From contig JASBRJ010000184.1 in assembly GCA_030149525.1 (NCBI GenBank), positions 1 through 64,000 on the forward strand: a DNA stretch of 64,000 bases, in the 5' to 3' direction. The translations under genes and the position numbers were made by a program. Below, piece by piece: positions 38,696-48,000 of this stretch. This DNA comes from a bacterium (GTDB lineage Bacteria; Vulcanimicrobiota; Xenobia; Xenobiales; JADMJV01). The notes under the pieces were generated by a model, which was given only the letters and a program-made list of their open reading frames with translations, was not told the origin of the DNA and made no database searches. The number at the start of each line of letters is the position of its first letter. Within the stretch, counting starts at the first letter, position 1.

Positions 38696-41246
38696 GAGGT
38701 ACCTCGCTCAGATCGCCGACGTTGAGTTCAAAAAGATCGCCGGCTCTCAGATTTGGGTTTGTCAAAATGGGGTCGCCGTTCATATCGTAGCTCAAGCTGA
38801 CGTCGAAATTAGAGAGATCGAGCGCCGTGAGATCGAGGATATCGTCGGCTGAGATCAACGGTTTTTGCAGAGCCGCATCGAAAGGGCTCGGCGCCTCCAC
38901 GTTAACGGTGAGTTGGGGGAGCGCTTCCACTCGGAATTTGACCAGTGCGGCGGTGGTAAAATTCTGTTGCCTCAATCCGGCTTGAGCGATGATAGGGCTG
39001 CTGCTAACGATCTTGTTGCCGTTGTCTTTGCGGCGCTCCTTTTTCTTGTCCTTACCGCTGTCGGAGCCCTCCTCGCCTTCACCGGGCCCATCCATCCCCT
39101 CGGGACCCTCCATCGCCTCCGGGCCACCGTCCATCCCTTCGGGGCCGTCCATACCGTCCGGGCCTTCAAATCCATCGGGTCCGTCGAAGTCATCGAAGCC
39201 GTCAGGTCCGAAGTCGCCGAAATCTCCCTCCCCGAAGCGGTCGCCGAATCGGATATCGGCGGACAACCCCAACTGCTCTTGAAGATCCTCAATGTCCTCA
39301 TCCAACAAGCCGAAGGACAAGGCCAGATCGATGACATCGTCGTCGGTGAAGTCTTGCAGAAATTCTCCCACGTCGGCGATGTTCACAAAGCTCACCTCTC
39401 CGCCATTGAAGACGACGTCTCCCGGGGTCGTATTCACAGCCAGGACACCGTCTGTGGCGGTCCCTGACAAAGTGATGGAGCGTCCACTCACTTCGTCTCC
39501 GGCGGAAACCAGAAGGTCCCCGTCCACATCGATGATGACCGGAGAACTTTCCGTCCCGATGGTGCCGAGATTGGAGAAGAGCAGAGAGTTGTCTCCAGCG
39601 ATGATGCTGCCGGAGATGTCTCCGTCGGCGGTCACGTTGATACTGCCGTCGGCCACCAGATTGTCAAGGAAGATGTCGTCGAATTCTTCCAGAGTAATGC
39701 TCCCCGAATTCGAGGTCGCGGAGAGAGTGTCGGTGTCTGTAAAGAGGAGAATGTCTCCCCCGGCGTTGATGCTGACGTTGGGAGCCACGATGGTGACCGG
39801 GCTGTCGAAAGCACCCACCTCACCGTCGGCGTCGATCGTGACACTGTCTTCGCTGATAAGCCCGCCGCCTACGATGTCGGCTGCCGTGGTAACCTGAATC
39901 TTCCCCACCCCTGAAGTGGAAAAAGAGTCGAAATCGTCCTCGAAGATCAGGCCGTCTCCGAGGGCGTCGGTGGTTGTGATGGAAAGATTAATGTCCGGGG
40001 CCAGGGTGATCTCGTCGTCGAAGATGTCCTCAACGAAGACGGTTTCATCGGCCAGCAGAACGACATCGACGACGCTTGATTCAAGGTCTTCTTCGTAAAC
40101 GGTATCGGGAGCGCCCTGATCGGGCCCGTCGGCCACGAAGAGAACGGCCGGATCGATGAGGTAGACGCCCTTCTTGCCCCAGGAGACATCGCCCTTAACC
40201 TTGAGTCCGGCAAGGATCGTCGACCCGCTCAACTCGACAAAGCCGCCGTCCCCACTGGAACCGGCGCCGATATCCGCCACGCTGCCCTTGAGAGCGGCCG
40301 CCTGTCCCTGGGAGAGGAGATAAATCGATCCGCCGTTGGAATTCTCGCCCCGACCGGCGGCGGAAATTCGGCTGCTCTCGGTGAGCACGGTGGCTCGTGT
40401 GGAGTCGATTCTCACCTGGCCTGCATCGGAAGCGGAAGTCCCGTCCACAACAATCTGTCCGCTGTTGAGAGCGATGCCCGAGCCGTTGCGGAGTTCGTAT
40501 TCGCCGTTCACGAGAACGAGTTCGGTAGAGTCGATGACGCCGGGCCTGGCTACCACGCCCCTAAGAACATCGGAGACGGCCTGCTGGGGAAGCAAGACCT
40601 TGCCGCTCTCTGGAGAGGTAGTGGACACTTCGAAGTGGACAAGGTTGTTGGGGTCGAAGCTTATGGAGGTTTTCTCACCGGCGGCCAGAGCCACCCGACC
40701 CTGCTGAGCTAAAATGAGCCCCTCATTGGAGATCAAAGGGGAGGCGAGAACAACAAAGCCGTTGTCTGCCACCCTGAGCGTTCCTTGATTGACAATGGAG
40801 GCTAACTGTTTGGAGGCATCCTGGGCAAAATGGAAGTTTCCGCTGAGAAAGTCTTGATCTTTGAGATTGAGGGTGGAGACCACCAGTCCTGAAACGTCGA
40901 CAGTGGAACCGGGGCCGAAGAAAACGCCGTTGGGGTTGACCAGAAAGACCTGGCCGTTGGCTCTTAAGGCGCCCAGAATGATGGAGGGGTCCACGCCCGT
41001 GACTCGATTGAGAACCGCAGAGAGAGCTCCCGGCTGGATAAAACGAACACTCTCTCCCGAGGGAATGGAGAAGTTCTGCCATTGGATGATAGCGCGGTCG
41101 GTGGATTGGGTAATCGTCATCTGGCCACCGACCTGTTGGATGGTGGCGGCACCGGAGGTCACCTGCCCCCCGGTTGGATTGGCCCAGCAGACCGAGCTGA
41201 CAAGTGAGGTGAAGACTGAAACGAGCCGTAGCTTCCAACGGGACAT
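38679..41246 (-). CDS. TpsA filamentous haemagglutinin-like exoprotein
   Basis: 855 residues from ATG 41246 (MSRWKLRLVSVFTSL signal peptide). The N-terminal TPS secretion domain is clear: NPTGGQVTSGAATIQQVGG, QWQNFSIPSGESVRF, NRVTGVDPSIILG, ANGQVFLVNPNGVFFGPG. A repetitive beta-helix with many S-I-T-L/V-N-I-x-G-rungs follows. A Gly-Pro-Asp-rich acidic segment sits near residue 680-730, then a KKKERR basic patch and a globular C-terminus. It is short for the family. It is exported by the adjacent TpsB and likely acts as a surface adhesin or matrix protein (inference). Confidence 0.92.
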   Translation of the reverse strand: MSRWKLRLVSVFTSLVSSVCWANPTGGQVTSGAATIQQVGGQMTITQSTDRAIIQWQNFSIPSGESVRFIQPGALSAVLNRVTGVDPSIILGALRANGQVFLVNPNGVFFGPGSTVDVSGLVVSTLNLKDQDFLSGNFHFAQDASKQLASIVNQGTLRVADNGFVVLASPLISNEGLILAQQGRVALAAGEKTSISFDPNNLVHFEVSTTSPESGKVLLPQQAVSDVLRGVVARPGVIDSTELVLVNGEYELRNGSGIALNSGQIVVDGTSASDAGQVRIDSTRATVLTESSRISAAGRGENSNGGSIYLLSQGQAAALKGSVADIGAGSSGDGGFVELSGSTILAGLKVKGDVSWGKKGVYLIDPAVLFVADGPDQGAPDTVYEEDLESSVVDVVLLADETVFVEDIFDDEITLAPDINLSITTTDALGDGLIFEDDFDSFSTSGVGKIQVTTAADIVGGGLISEDSVTIDADGEVGAFDSPVTIVAPNVSINAGGDILLFTDTDTLSATSNSGSITLEEFDDIFLDNLVADGSINVTADGDISGSIIAGDNSLLFSNLGTIGTESSPVIIDVDGDLLVSAGDEVSGRSITLSGTATDGVLAVNTTPGDVVFNGGEVSFVNIADVGEFLQDFTDDDVIDLALSFGLLDEDIEDLQEQLGLSADIRFGDRFGEGDFGDFGPDGFDDFDGPDGFEGPDGMDGPEGMDGGPEAMEGPEGMDGPGEGEEGSDSGKDKKKERRKDNGNKIVSSSPIIAQAGLRQQNFTTAALVKFRVEALPQLTVNVEAPSPFDAALQKPLISADDILDLTALDLSNFDVSLSYDMNGDPILTNPNLRAGDLFELNVGDLSEVPLELNR
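39065..39230 (-). repeat. Gly-Pro-Asp/Glu-Gly-Met/Phe repeat coding segment in TpsA
   Basis: About 50 residues repeat the tripeptide-like units G-P-D-G-F, G-P-E-G-M and D-G-x imperfectly, giving a collagen-like, strongly acidic stretch. The DNA is correspondingly repetitive (recurring GGGCCGTC-type units). Limits are approximate. Slippage in this tract could change length between strains. Confidence 0.7.
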
Positions 41247-41329
41247 AATCGAGGCTTTCGTTTCGAGCGAAAACTGCCCTTTCCGCTTTCCAACCTGTTG
41301 TGTCGCCAAGGGGATTCGTAACGGTTTCG

Positions 41330-41358
41330 CGTCTCTTCTTTAAGAAATTTTTGAGACG
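41330..41358. promoter_or_regulatory. Inverted repeat in the TpsA divergent promoter region
   Basis: Arms CGTCTC (41330-41335) and GAGACG (41353-41358) enclose a second small repeat TTCTT/AAGAA in an A+T-rich centre. It lies midway between the TpsA start (41246) and the divergent hypothetical gene (41396), where an operator for either would be expected. By-eye prediction. Confidence 0.3.
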
Positions 41359-41395
41359 GGGCTTCTAGGTTAAAAGGGAACAGGAGACCACAACT

Positions 41396-41860
41396 ATGCT
41401 ACTCAGAAATTTTCCCATGCACAACGCCCGTCCCAAAGGACGGGAGCAGACCAACAACTACGTCAAAGCCCTCGATATCAAGCAAGAGGCCGACCACCTG
41501 GCTCAACGCATGGCCGGCATGGACGGACACAACCGGGACCTTGACTCCTCTCCCAACGGGGTCGCGCTGAACTACACCGAAATTTATATGGGGGACAATC
41601 TCGGTCGGGGCGACGTGACCGGCGTCGTGTCTTTTGAGGGTCCCAAGGAGGCCCCCGAGAAAGCCTATCTCCAGGCGGATATCGTGCCGGATAAAATTAC
41701 CAATCGCACTCTCACCAGAAGAGAGGATGGAGACACGGTTCATTACACCCGACAGTTTGAGAACAAAACCACAGTGGAGCATATGGTTCACGACACCGCA
41801 ACCGACACAATTAGCTACTTCCTTCGCAACGAAAAGGGTCAGTTCCTCAAGGATTCGTAA
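41396..41860 (+). CDS. Protein of unknown function
   Basis: 154 residues, ATG with CAGGAG nine to ten bases upstream. No signal peptide. The first 60 residues are polar and helical; the rest alternates short strands with K-T-T-V-E-H-type ends (EIYMGDNLGRGDVTGVVSFE, YLQADIVPD, TVHYTRQFENKTTVEHMVHD), suggesting a beta-sheet domain. I recognise no family. It ends 9 bases before the SDR gene and is probably co-transcribed. Confidence 0.6.
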   Translation: MLLRNFPMHNARPKGREQTNNYVKALDIKQEADHLAQRMAGMDGHNRDLDSSPNGVALNYTEIYMGDNLGRGDVTGVVSFEGPKEAPEKAYLQADIVPDKITNRTLTRREDGDTVHYTRQFENKTTVEHMVHDTATDTISYFLRNEKGQFLKDS

Positions 41861-41869
41861 GGTGCCATC

Positions 41870-42568
41870 ATGACAAAACGCACTGCATTGATCACAGCCG
41901 GTGGAAGCGGCATGGGGGCGGCGATCGCCCGAGAGTTGGCCTGCCAAGGCTATCGAGTGGCTATTCTTTCCTCCTCCGGTAAGGGGGAGGCTCTGGCTCA
42001 AGAGTTAGGTGGCTTCGGATTCACCGGCTCTAATCTGAATCCGGACGACCTGAAGACCTTCGTGGAGGCCTCTCTGAAGGAATTGGGGCGCATTGACGCT
42101 GTGGTGAACAGCGCCGGTCACGGCCCCAAAGGTGATATTCTCGAGCTTAGCGACGAAGACTGGCACCAAGGCATGGAGGTTTATTTCCTCAATGTTGTTC
42201 GGATGGCCCGACTGGTGGCGCCCCACATGGAAGAACGAGGTGGCTCCATCGTCAATATCTCGACTTACGCCACCTTTGAGCCGGACCCAACCTTCCCCAC
42301 CTCGGGAGTTTTTCGGGCCGGCTTGGCCGCTTTCAGCAAGCTTTTCGCCGACCAATATGCGGCTCAGAACATACGCATGAACAACGTGCTTCCGGGTTTT
42401 ATCGATAGCCTTCCTGAAAAAGAATATTTCAAGGCGAAGATCCCCATGGAGCGATACGGAAAGGTGGAAGAGATCGCCAAAACAGTCGCCTTCCTGCTTT
42501 CCGACGGGGCCGGTTATATCACCGGGCAGAACCTTCGGGTCGATGGTGGGATCACGCGTTCAGTCTAG
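41870..42568 (+). CDS. Short-chain dehydrogenase/reductase family protein with altered active site
   Basis: 232 residues with the SDR fold: cofactor motif TAGGSGMGAAIARELA (T-G-x3-G-x-G), N-S-A-G-H in place of NNAG, IVNIST for the catalytic serine strand, and LPGFIDS plus YITGQNLRVDGG at the end. The usual catalytic Tyr-x3-Lys is not seen; the aligned stretch reads TSGVFRAGLAAFSK, giving Ser and Arg at those positions. It resembles 3-oxoacyl-ACP reductases overall, but catalysis must differ or be lost. Its nearest neighbour is a small unknown protein. Confidence 0.85.
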   Translation: MTKRTALITAGGSGMGAAIARELACQGYRVAILSSSGKGEALAQELGGFGFTGSNLNPDDLKTFVEASLKELGRIDAVVNSAGHGPKGDILELSDEDWHQGMEVYFLNVVRMARLVAPHMEERGGSIVNISTYATFEPDPTFPTSGVFRAGLAAFSKLFADQYAAQNIRMNNVLPGFIDSLPEKEYFKAKIPMERYGKVEEIAKTVAFLLSDGAGYITGQNLRVDGGITRSV

Positions 42569-42657
42569 TTTTCTTATGATGCTCTTCTTTTGAAGAATTG
42601 CTTCATATAGGAATAATTGATAGAGTGATTTCAGGCTGATAAAGGGGGCGCAGGCTC

Positions 42658-43158
42658 ATGAGTGCACAAGACGACGATGTCAAAGAAATGTCTCCAGAGG
42701 GGGTACGGGTCGTCACCTGGGTGTTTTTCTTCATAGGTTTTCTCTGTTTGCTTTTCGCAGTCAGGGATTGGAAAGAAAAGCAGCACTATCTCCACGACGC
42801 GACCCGTGTCCGGGGCACTATTATCGCAACGGAAAGCGTTGGCGGCACAAACCCCAACGAGTACGCCAAGATCGTTTATCGAGAAGCTAAGGGAGAGCAA
42901 AGGACTTTTCGCACACAGCACGCCGTCTCAAGTTCCGTGGCCCGTAAGGGCAGGAGTGTAGAAGTTCTTTACTTCCCGGGTGTCAACGGATCGGAGAAAG
43001 CTCTTTATGAAGTTGAGTCCCGGTTGTCCACTCTGGTTCTCTGTGCCTTCTGTCTTGGCTTGTGGTTTTTCGTCGGACTTTTCGTGAGCGGACTTGCTGC
43101 TAAGCATAACAAGGGCTGGAAGTTTCTATTTTTCCAGTCTGCCGAGTCTGCTAGCTGA
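42658..43158 (+). CDS. DUF3592-type membrane protein
   Basis: 166 residues with two transmembrane helices (VVTWVFFFIGFLCLLFAV and TLVLCAFCLGLWFFVGLFVS) flanking a small extracytoplasmic beta domain (VRGTIIATESVGGTNPNEYA to VEVLYFPGVNGSEKALYE). The R-x-x-x-A-x-V-Y-x-P layout is that of DUF3592. Function unknown. Its 3' end overlaps the convergent 114-residue gene by 8 bases. Confidence 0.8.
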   Translation: MSAQDDDVKEMSPEGVRVVTWVFFFIGFLCLLFAVRDWKEKQHYLHDATRVRGTIIATESVGGTNPNEYAKIVYREAKGEQRTFRTQHAVSSSVARKGRSVEVLYFPGVNGSEKALYEVESRLSTLVLCAFCLGLWFFVGLFVSGLAAKHNKGWKFLFFQSAESAS

Positions 43159-43495
43159 GTTTGAGAGCTCGCATGCGATCTTGAGACGTCCACAGCTCGA
43201 GATCCTTGACGGATAGGGACTCTTCACCGAAGCCTTCTTCCACTCGACGGATGGGCAGTTCACCCTCTGGAAGAACAGTCCCGGTGGGCTCTTTGGAGGC
43301 GTCGGGGTTGAAGAAAGTGATCCGCTCTCCGTCATTTGTCAGGGCAACCAATTGGTGCTGGGCAAAAATAAGGAAGACCTCTCCCTGGCCGATGGCCTCC
43401 AAGGCTTCCGAGGCGGAGGGAAGTCTTTGTAAGTCACGACCCAAGAAGTCTTGAGCCAAACGTCTTGTCTGGGTTTCCAGTTCCTGATGAGACAC
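43151..43495 (-). CDS. Protein of unknown function
   Basis: 114 residues, soluble, with a helical N-terminus (TQTRRLAQDFLGRDLQRLPS, SASEALEAIG) and strands (GEVFLIFAQHQLVALTNDGE). The mixed order suggests a compact alpha/beta domain with an F-N-P-D motif in a loop. No family recognised. It is divergent from the zinc-ribbon coiled-coil gene and convergent with the DUF3592 gene. Confidence 0.55.
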   Translation of the reverse strand: MSHQELETQTRRLAQDFLGRDLQRLPSASEALEAIGQGEVFLIFAQHQLVALTNDGERITFFNPDASKEPTGTVLPEGELPIRRVEEGFGEESLSVKDLELWTSQDRMRALKLS

Positions 43496-43552
43496 GCCTC
43501 GAGGTTCTTGCTCTAGCTAAACTCGACCTTTCCAAGAAATGGTGGTTCTCTC

Positions 43553-44932
43553 ATGCAGCCTCAGTCTTTTCTCCAGCGACTCGATGCCGCCGCCCGAAAT
43601 GAAGTCTCTCGCGAGGAAGTTCTTAAGCCTTTTCTTCAAGGCTTAGAGCAGCTTCTCATAGACTTTGAAACGTCTCTGGAATATCAGCCGGTAGAGATGG
43701 TGGACATGCTTGACGGCTATCTGGTGGAGATCTCTGAGGCCGTTCAAGCTTGTCAGGATTTGGGTGAGGAGTGCTTAGAGAAAGACTGCTCTCCCGATGC
43801 GTTTCTGGATCTTGCCGACAGTCATCAGTATCTCAACCGCTTGCTGCTGGACTTTCATCGCGAGAGCTGGGTGTATCGCGGCCCCACTTCGGTGGATTGG
43901 ATCAATATGGTTCTGGATGCCGGAGAGAGGTTCTTGGCCGGCGAAGACCTCTCCCACGGGCTGTCTTTTCTCCTTCATGATCACATCAAAGAGCTGGAGC
44001 TCAAGTTGGCTTCCAAGCCGGCCCTTGAAGGGGAGGCTCTGCTCGCTGTTCTGCGACGTCTTCAGGAGTGGTCCGACGGAGGAGTTCGTTTGAATCGCTC
44101 TCACTTGGATGAACTGTTCGGGAAACTCGAGCAATACGGAGAAAAGTTTGCTCCTTACCTCAACGAGCAAAAGATCTGTTTGGAGCAGTTGATCCTCTCG
44201 TTGGATCAGGGCTTATCGCCGGAGGACTTGGAACCCATCGTTGAGCAAGCGCTGGAGGACATTGAGGAGCTCCAAGACCGTATGATACCTTTTCTCACCG
44301 AGTTGGTCGGTCTCCGTAAGGAGCATCTTTCCGAGATTCTCGAATGTCTGTCCGAATTGGGGACGCGCCTTGCCGAACTCCAGACGGAAAGTGTCTCCCA
44401 GGGAGAAGTCCAGGAGCTTATGGGGTGGTATGACTCTTTGGAGCGCTCTTTGACTCTCTTTCGAGAGGCGAACTTGAATGAGGGAACGGTGCCCTGTCCC
44501 AGTTGTGGAGAGAGAAACTCGAAGCAGAGCCGTAGGTGTGGTCGTTGCTCCACGCTGCTGGCGGCCGAAATGGGCCAGGGCTCGAAGCTTGATATCTCCG
44601 ACGATGAAGAGGGGCGAGCCGAGGAAGAGCACGTTTACAGATTTCGTGCCGTCTGTCGAGGATTTCAAGAAAAAACCCTCACCCTGGAACAATTTCGTCA
44701 GCATCTCTTCGCCGTGGACAAGAGGCTTCAGGAATCCATTCGCCAGGCGAGTAGGGTGGAGAAAACTTCTGCCGAGCAGGGTTTCTTCGACGGGATCGAC
44801 CTTATTGCTCAGAGTTTGATCATGTTGCAACCGGTTGAATTGCCTGAGGATTTAACCGTAGAACAGGGCCTTTCTCTCTACCTGCAGGGGGTCGAACTCC
44901 TGCGACAGTCGGGGCGTCCCTCTCCAAGATGA
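43553..44932 (+). CDS. Helical protein with internal zinc ribbon
   Basis: 459 residues. Residues 1-310 and 350-459 are almost entirely helical and acidic. Between them, CPSCGERNSKQSRRCGRC provides the C-x2-C...C-x2-C spacing of a zinc ribbon at about residues 313-330. No signal peptide or enzyme motif is evident. Similar Cys ribbons in helical proteins often bind partners or nucleic acid; function here is unknown. It lies 95 bases upstream of the annexin-like giant, on the same strand, and could be expressed with it. Confidence 0.8.
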   Translation: MQPQSFLQRLDAAARNEVSREEVLKPFLQGLEQLLIDFETSLEYQPVEMVDMLDGYLVEISEAVQACQDLGEECLEKDCSPDAFLDLADSHQYLNRLLLDFHRESWVYRGPTSVDWINMVLDAGERFLAGEDLSHGLSFLLHDHIKELELKLASKPALEGEALLAVLRRLQEWSDGGVRLNRSHLDELFGKLEQYGEKFAPYLNEQKICLEQLILSLDQGLSPEDLEPIVEQALEDIEELQDRMIPFLTELVGLRKEHLSEILECLSELGTRLAELQTESVSQGEVQELMGWYDSLERSLTLFREANLNEGTVPCPSCGERNSKQSRRCGRCSTLLAAEMGQGSKLDISDDEEGRAEEEHVYRFRAVCRGFQEKTLTLEQFRQHLFAVDKRLQESIRQASRVEKTSAEQGFFDGIDLIAQSLIMLQPVELPEDLTVEQGLSLYLQGVELLRQSGRPSPR

Positions 44933-45026
44933 CAGTGACTCTCAGGGTAAAATTGTGGACAAATTGTAAACTATGCCTTTACTTTTTGTGCGTATGTGGG
45001 AATATTAGGTAACAGGCTCACTCTCA

Positions 45027-48000
45027 ATGCAAAATGTTTATAGCGGCTATCAGCCGAATGTCGGGAATCAATTCGCTTTAACCACCGGTTGTTGGAATCC
45101 GGGAGTTCAACAAGCTTGCAATCTTTTTCTCGGACCACCCATGTTCGGTCCCATGATGGGGATGAGCATGCTAAACGACTTCAGCATGATGCTCATGAAC
45201 CAACTCCTCATGAGCTTTATGCAGGGAGGGATGCCCCACACCTCCCATTGTCCTTGTCACCAGGAGACGGGACTCTACCAACCCTATCAAAATCTGCCCT
45301 ACGGGCCCCGGCCTCAGGTGCCTCAGCATCGGCAGCACCAGCATAGTCACAACCATCAGCCGTCGCGTGCGCCTTTGCCTCGGCCTCAATTGCAGCGTCC
45401 CGAGCAGGACCGTCACGCTCATCCTCACAGGCATGAACATGCTGGTCCGGAGAAGAAGACGTCTCACTCTCCCACCAGAGCCCCGGTGAGGCCTCAAGAG
45501 CAGCCTGCTCCCAGCAAGCCGAAACCACCGGCTCCCCAAACGCGCTCCAAGACTTACGATCCTACCAAGGATGCGGGGGCTCTAGAGAAAGCCATGAATG
45601 GTGGCATGTTCGGCCTGGGGACCGACGAAGAGACCATCATGAAGACTCTTCGAGGGAAGTCCAGGGAAGAGATAGAGCTTCTTAAAAAAAATTATAAAGA
45701 TCACTACGGTAAAGACCTGGACCAACAGCTGAAAAAGGAGCTGAATTCCAAGGACCTGGCACGTGCCCAGGACCTCATGAAAGGGAAGACAGAGAAGGCT
45801 GACGCGCAGCGGCTGAAAGAGGCCACCTCGGGCTTCGGTGACGACGAAGAAGCCATTTACGACACTTTAAAGGGCAAGACTCCCGAGCAACGCGAGGCAC
45901 TCAAGAAAGAGTATAAGCAGCTCACCGGCAAAGATCTGGACTCCACTCTCAAATCGAGACTGTCCAAGTCCGAGTATCAGAGGGCGTCCTCTTTGCTCGA
46001 AGGTCAAGATGCCAAAGCCGACGCGGCGAAACTCAAGCAGGCTCTCTCCGGTCTGGGCGACGACGAGGAGGCCGTTTATCAGACCTTGCGCGGGAAGTCT
46101 GATGAAGAGCGGGCGGCTATCAAGAAAGAGTACAAACAACTGACCGGTCAGGATCTTTCCGATCGCCTGAAACAAAGGCTCAACAAGACGGAACAGAATC
46201 AGGCTCTGGGGCTTTTGGAAGGCAACAACGCCCAGGCCGATGCGGCCAAACTACACGAAGCCATGGATGGTCTCGGAACCGACGAAAAGGCGATTTTTTC
46301 AACTCTTGAGGGCAAATCAGCCGAGGAACGAGCTGCCATAACAAAGGCTTATAAACAGCAATACGGCGTCGATTTGGACAAACAGTTCGCCAAGGAAATG
46401 GGCGGGAACGACCTCAAGAGAGCGGGCAGTCTCCTGAAGCAGGGTGAAGTCTCCGACTCTCTTAAATTGCGTCACGCCATGGAGGGTCTGGGGACGGACG
46501 AAAGCGCCGTTAAGGAAGTTCTGCAAGGAAAATCCAAAGAAGAAATCGCCCAGCTTAGAGAGTCTTACAAACGTGAAACCGGCCGAGACCTTGAAAAGGA
46601 TTTGAAGTCGGAATTGGGCGGCAGGGATCAGTTCGACGCCATGCAGGCTCTGAAGGGTCGTCCTACCAACATCGATGAAGCGATGCAGCGGATGAACGAG
46701 CGTCACGCCTTCGAGCGAGACGGTCTCGGCAACAAGATCAGCAGCGCTGTCATGGACACGGTCAACGACAAAGGGGAACTGCTGGACAAAAATCACGCTC
46801 GAGCCACAGAGCAGTACGACGCCTACAAGAAGGCGGTCGCAGAGGGCAGAACAGCTGACGCTGCAGCGGCAAAAGATCGACTCCAGCAACTGCTCGGCTA
46901 TACCGATCTCGACGTGACGAGCTATCAAGAATCTAAGGATGCCGTGGCCGACACGGCGGGAACCATTGCGGCTACCGCTGCGGCTACAGCCGTGATCGTC
47001 GGTACGGCTGGAACCGGCACGCCCTTGGTTGCCACGGCTTTGGCTGCCGCAGGTGCGGGTGCCGGGGCCCGGGCCGTCACCACCTCGGCTGTGTCCGGCT
47101 CGGGCTATGATATGCAGAATCTTGCGGCAGACGCTGCCGTAGGTGCTGTAGATGGAGCGACCACCGTGCTTGGGGCCGGTGCAGGGCGGGCCGCCGCAAC
47201 TAGTCTCCAGGCTGCTCGTGGGGCTGCTAAGACCGGTCGAATCGCTTCTCTTGCCGTTGAGGGGGCCGTTGACGGCGTCGTCGGTGGTGCTGCCGGCGGA
47301 GCCGCCTCAGAAGCGTTGCGAGATGAAACCTGGTCGAACGGGCTGGGAGAAGGACTCAAGAGAGTCGGCGTCGCCGGAGGCTTAGGGGCCACGGTGGGGG
47401 CTGTTGCCGGTGGTGGAACCGGAGCCGTCGGAGGGGCAGCCCCGGGCGTTATTCGCGGCGGCAAGAAGGCTCTTGAGACTGCCGGTGAGCTGGGGCAGAA
47501 GGGTCGTGCGGCCGCCCGAGAACTAGGTGATCAAGGGCGCCAAGCTCTCGGAGAATTGGGCGATGCAGGACGGCGTGCCTGGAGCAGCTACAAGGAGTTT
47601 GACTCCAGAGCGCAAGAAGCGATAAGGAACGCTTTCAGGAACGGAGACCCGGGAAATCTCACCGGAAAAGCCCGGGAGTTTTACGATAAAGTGAAAGGTT
47701 CCGAAACCTTCCAAGGGTTTCGAGAGCAACTCAACGGGGGTGGCCTGGAGAGGCTTAAAGAGACGGGTCGCAAGGCCTGGGGGCAGTTGGAAAGCTTGGA
47801 TGCTCGAGCCAAGGATGCGATTCGAAGAGCCATTCAAACCGGTGACGATAGCAATTTAACCGGTAAAGCCCGCGAGCTTTGGGATAAGGCCAAGCAGTCC
47901 GGAACCGACGCCATGGATGATCTTAAGGCGAAGCTCGACGACGCCAGGGTGAGAGCCGAACAGGATGCCAAGATCAAGGTTGACCAGGATGCCAAAATAA

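Noticed and set aside
38989-39282. Ser/Pro/Gly-rich frame on the plus strand inside TpsA
   Set aside because: It is the reverse of the Gly-Pro-Asp repeat in TpsA and has no start signal or neighbour.
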